DNA from: Nitrosospira sp. 56-18
GTDB taxonomy: Bacteria > Pseudomonadota > Gammaproteobacteria > Burkholderiales > Nitrosomonadaceae
DNA length: 49,850 bases
Assembly (NCBI GenBank): GCA_001899235.1
Contig: MKVR01000020.1
Location: 71,208-121,057, forward strand
Direction: 5' to 3'
Made by a program: the position numbers and the translations under genes. Below the pieces are notes generated by a model that was not told the origin of the DNA, made no database searches, and saw only the letters and a program-made list of their open reading frames with translations. Each line of letters starts with the position of its first letter. The stretch's first letter is position 1. Of this stretch, positions 47,933 through 49,850 are shown in pieces.

Positions 47933-48778
47933 ATGGCGAAAATTCTGGCGATAACGAATCAAAAAGGCGGAGTCGGTAAAACCACCACCAGCGTCAATCT
48001 TGCAGCCAGTCTTGCCGCGGCGAAACGCCGCGTGCTGCTGGTTGACCTGGATCCCCAAGGGAATGCGACGATGGGAAGCGGCGTGGATAAGGGCATCCTT
48101 GAACATACCGTTTACCAAGTACTATTGGGTAGCAAGTCGATTTCGGAGGTGCGGATCGTTTCGACCGCGGGTAAATATGACCTTGTTCCCGCAAATCGCG
48201 AGCTGGCGGGCGCCGAAATCGAAATGGTGGACCTGGCCCAGCGGGAAACGCGTTTCAAAGAAGCGCTCCAGGAAGTGGAGCACCAGTATGATTTCATTTT
48301 GATCGATTGCCCGCCCGCGCTCAGCCTTCTCACGCTCAACGGGCTGTGCGCGGCTTCCGCGGTCATGATCCCCATGCAATGCGAGTATTATGCGCTGGAG
48401 GGCCTAAGCGATCTACTCAACACCATAAAAAAGGTACGCGCCAATCTGAATCCCTCGCTGGAAATAGAAGGATTGCTGAGGACAATGTTCGATCCACGCA
48501 ACAGTCTGGCGCAACAGGTTTCCGATCAATTGCAGGAGCATTTCGGCAACAAGGTTTACCGTACGGTGATTCCTCGCAACGTGCGCCTGGCCGAAGCGCC
48601 GAGCTTCGGTATTCCGGCGCTCTACCACGATAAACTGTCCAAGGGCACGCAGGCTTATCTGGCACTCGCCGGGGAGCTTCTCAACCGGTATTCAGAGGAT
48701 TCTTCCCTGCCCGTAGAGTTGCCATCATCCCAAATCGAGATACAGGAATTATCTAATGAAATCAATAAGATTAGGTAG
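47933..48778 (+). CDS. parA: Chromosome partitioning ATPase ParA (Soj)
   Basis: ParA is the ATPase that moves ParB-parS complexes toward opposite cell halves over the nucleoid. The 281-residue protein starts MAKILAITNQKGGVGKTTTS with the deviant Walker A KGGVGKTT, then LVDLDPQGNATMG, FILIDCPPALSLLTLNGL (Walker B) and a C-terminal RNVRLAEAPSFGIPALYHD. The ATG at 47933 is used because the family motif follows at once; the frame stays open 100 codons upstream through the family-1 repeat, which is not part of normal ParA. It overlaps parB by 23 bp. Confidence 0.96.
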   Translation: MAKILAITNQKGGVGKTTTSVNLAASLAAAKRRVLLVDLDPQGNATMGSGVDKGILEHTVYQVLLGSKSISEVRIVSTAGKYDLVPANRELAGAEIEMVDLAQRETRFKEALQEVEHQYDFILIDCPPALSLLTLNGLCAASAVMIPMQCEYYALEGLSDLLNTIKKVRANLNPSLEIEGLLRTMFDPRNSLAQQVSDQLQEHFGNKVYRTVIPRNVRLAEAPSFGIPALYHDKLSKGTQAYLALAGELLNRYSEDSSLPVELPSSQIEIQELSNEINKIR

Positions 48779-49619
48779 AGGTCTAGACGCGCTGCTGGCT
48801 GGAGATAATGACAACGTCAAATCTGGAGATTCGCTGCGAAACCTGGATGTGTCGTTGCTGCAGCCGGGAAAATACCAGCCCCGCACGCGCATGGACCAGG
48901 AGTCCTTGGCCGAACTTGCCGAATCCGTTAAAGCACAGGGCATCATGCAGCCGGTTCTGGTTCGAGCCGTTTCCGCCGGGCGTTTCGAAATCATAGCCGG
49001 AGAACGGCGATGGCGAGCGGCGCAGCTCGCCGGGCTTTCCGAAGTGCCTGCCCTGGTTCGCGAGGTTGCGGACGATGCTGCGCTGGCGATGTCGCTGATC
49101 GAGAACATTCAGCGCGAAGATCTCAACCCACTGGAAGAGGCGCTGGGTATCCAGCGGCTTATCAAGGAATTTGGAATGACTCACCAGGATGCCAGCCAGA
49201 CGCTGGGCAATTCCCGGAGTGCCATTTCCAATCTTTTACGCTTGCTCAACCTTTCCGCTCCAGTCCAGGATTTGCTGATGCAGGGGAAGATCGACATGGG
49301 GCATGGACGTGCCCTGCTCCCGCTTTCTCCAGCCAGCCAGATAGAAACGGCCAATCTGGTGGTGCATAAGCAGCTTTCGGTGCGCGAAACGGAAAGGCTG
49401 GTGCAGCGGATGGAGCATTCGGCGTCGAAGCCGATTCCCAAGCCGGACCGCGATCTGCTGCGTTTACAGGAAGAGGTTTCCGCGAAGCTCGGCGCGGAAG
49501 TCGTGATAAAACCTGGAAAAAAGGGCAAAGGCGCCATCCTTATCCATTACAGCAATCTCGACCATCTGGACGGAATACTGGCACGGTTTCAGGCGGGAAC
49601 AACCGGCGTAAATGGGTAG
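48756..49619 (+). CDS. parB: Chromosome partitioning protein ParB (Spo0J)
   Basis: ParB binds parS, loads as a CTP-dependent clamp and stimulates ParA. The 287-residue protein starts MKSIRLGRGLDALLAGD, the conserved ParA-interacting N-terminus. It has the CTPase region around YQPRTRMDQESLAELAESV and GERRWRAAQLAGL, the ENIQREDLNPLEEA motif, a helix-turn-helix (TLGNSRSAISNLLRLLNL) and a C-terminal dimerisation domain ending near LDGILARFQ. It overlaps parA, so both are translated together; the parS target is at 44896-44911. Confidence 0.97.
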   Translation: MKSIRLGRGLDALLAGDNDNVKSGDSLRNLDVSLLQPGKYQPRTRMDQESLAELAESVKAQGIMQPVLVRAVSAGRFEIIAGERRWRAAQLAGLSEVPALVREVADDAALAMSLIENIQREDLNPLEEALGIQRLIKEFGMTHQDASQTLGNSRSAISNLLRLLNLSAPVQDLLMQGKIDMGHGRALLPLSPASQIETANLVVHKQLSVRETERLVQRMEHSASKPIPKPDRDLLRLQEEVSAKLGAEVVIKPGKKGKGAILIHYSNLDHLDGILARFQAGTTGVNG

Positions 49620-49722
49620 CAACAGGTGCGGTTCGATAGCAAAACCGGGTTTTCATTCGAGCATTTTTCATTAAAGGTCAAAAGCGAATCTACAGAGGAT
49701 CCCAGGCCTGATCCCAAACTGC

Positions 49723-49751
49723 TTGACTTGGAAGATCTTCGCGGATAGTCT
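49723..49751 (+). promoter_or_regulatory. Possible promoter downstream of parB
   Basis: A -35-like TTGACT (49723-49728) and a weak -10 TAGTCT (49746-49751) are 17 bp apart. The 231 bp after parB have no gene; a gene beyond the window, possibly the atp operon that often follows parAB, could be served. The -10 matches only three of six consensus positions. Confidence 0.3.
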
Positions 49752-49850
49752 TTACGGGGTTGTGGGTATGTAAAGTATCTGTAAGGACGGGTGGACGGCA
49801 GGGACAGGCGGGATCGGGATATCTGGGAAGGGAAGATATTTTGGATTGTG

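Overview
The window looks like the replication-origin region of a betaproteobacterial chromosome, most likely an ammonia oxidiser of the Nitrosomonadaceae (Nitrosospira-like). This is inferred from the gene order, the DUF3460 and RegB/RegA proteins, and the general character of the proteins; no database search was run. DNA is moderately GC-rich and nearly all space is coding. The right third has the classic origin block: gyrB, dnaN and dnaA on the minus strand, then rpmH, rnpA, yidD, yidC, mnmE, mnmG, rsmG, parA and parB on the plus strand. The strand switch lies between dnaA and rpmH. A perfect parS palindrome lies between mnmE and mnmG.

Layout. 1-8.2 kb: the 3' part of a thiolase gene, then small betaproteobacterial, lipoprotein and envelope genes (DUF3460, a spermidine synthase-like protein, a Sel1-repeat protein, a glycine-zipper lipoprotein, ChaB, DUF2127). 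8.4-13.04 kb: a 4.6-kb island bounded by a 47-bp direct repeat of the 3' part of tRNA-Arg(CCU). It carries a 971-aa DrmD-like SNF2 helicase, a truncated IS3-family end and a phage terminase-small-subunit-like gene, but no visible integrase. 13.1-17.4 kb: MFS transporter, Bcp-type peroxiredoxin, DksA/TraR zinc-finger protein, Smr protein and thioredoxin reductase. 17.5-22.0 kb (minus): recA, recX, a lipoprotein gene and alaS. 22.2-24.9 kb: a protease-like/TPR protein without its catalytic His, a UPF0114 protein and pncC. 25-34.7 kb (minus): glyA, nrdR, ribD, then ribE, ribBA, ribH, nusB, thiL and pgpA; a plus-strand regBA redox two-component pair sits between ribD and ribE.

Two short repeat families are the most unusual content. 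Family 1 (about 275 bp, terminal inverted repeats, flanked by TA) occurs complete at 31360-31634 and 47594-47867 and as a remnant at 24305-24373. In all three cases the flanking TA is the first two bases of the upstream gene's stop codon (ribD, rsmG, UPF0114), and the same end of the element faces that gene. Removing the element in silico leaves a stop codon in place, which suggests insertion targeted to stop codons. Family 2 (about 115 bp, ends CCTGAATCCGG) occurs at about 2795-2909, 16299-16413 and 42720-42834. Each copy points the same way as its flanking genes, and two copies end 22-26 bp before the next start codon.

Functional themes are replication and segregation (dnaA, dnaN, gyrB, parABS), tRNA and rRNA modification (mnmE, mnmG, rsmG), riboflavin and thiamine cofactor synthesis with transcription factor NusB, recombination (recA, recX) and redox control (regBA, trxB, peroxiredoxin).
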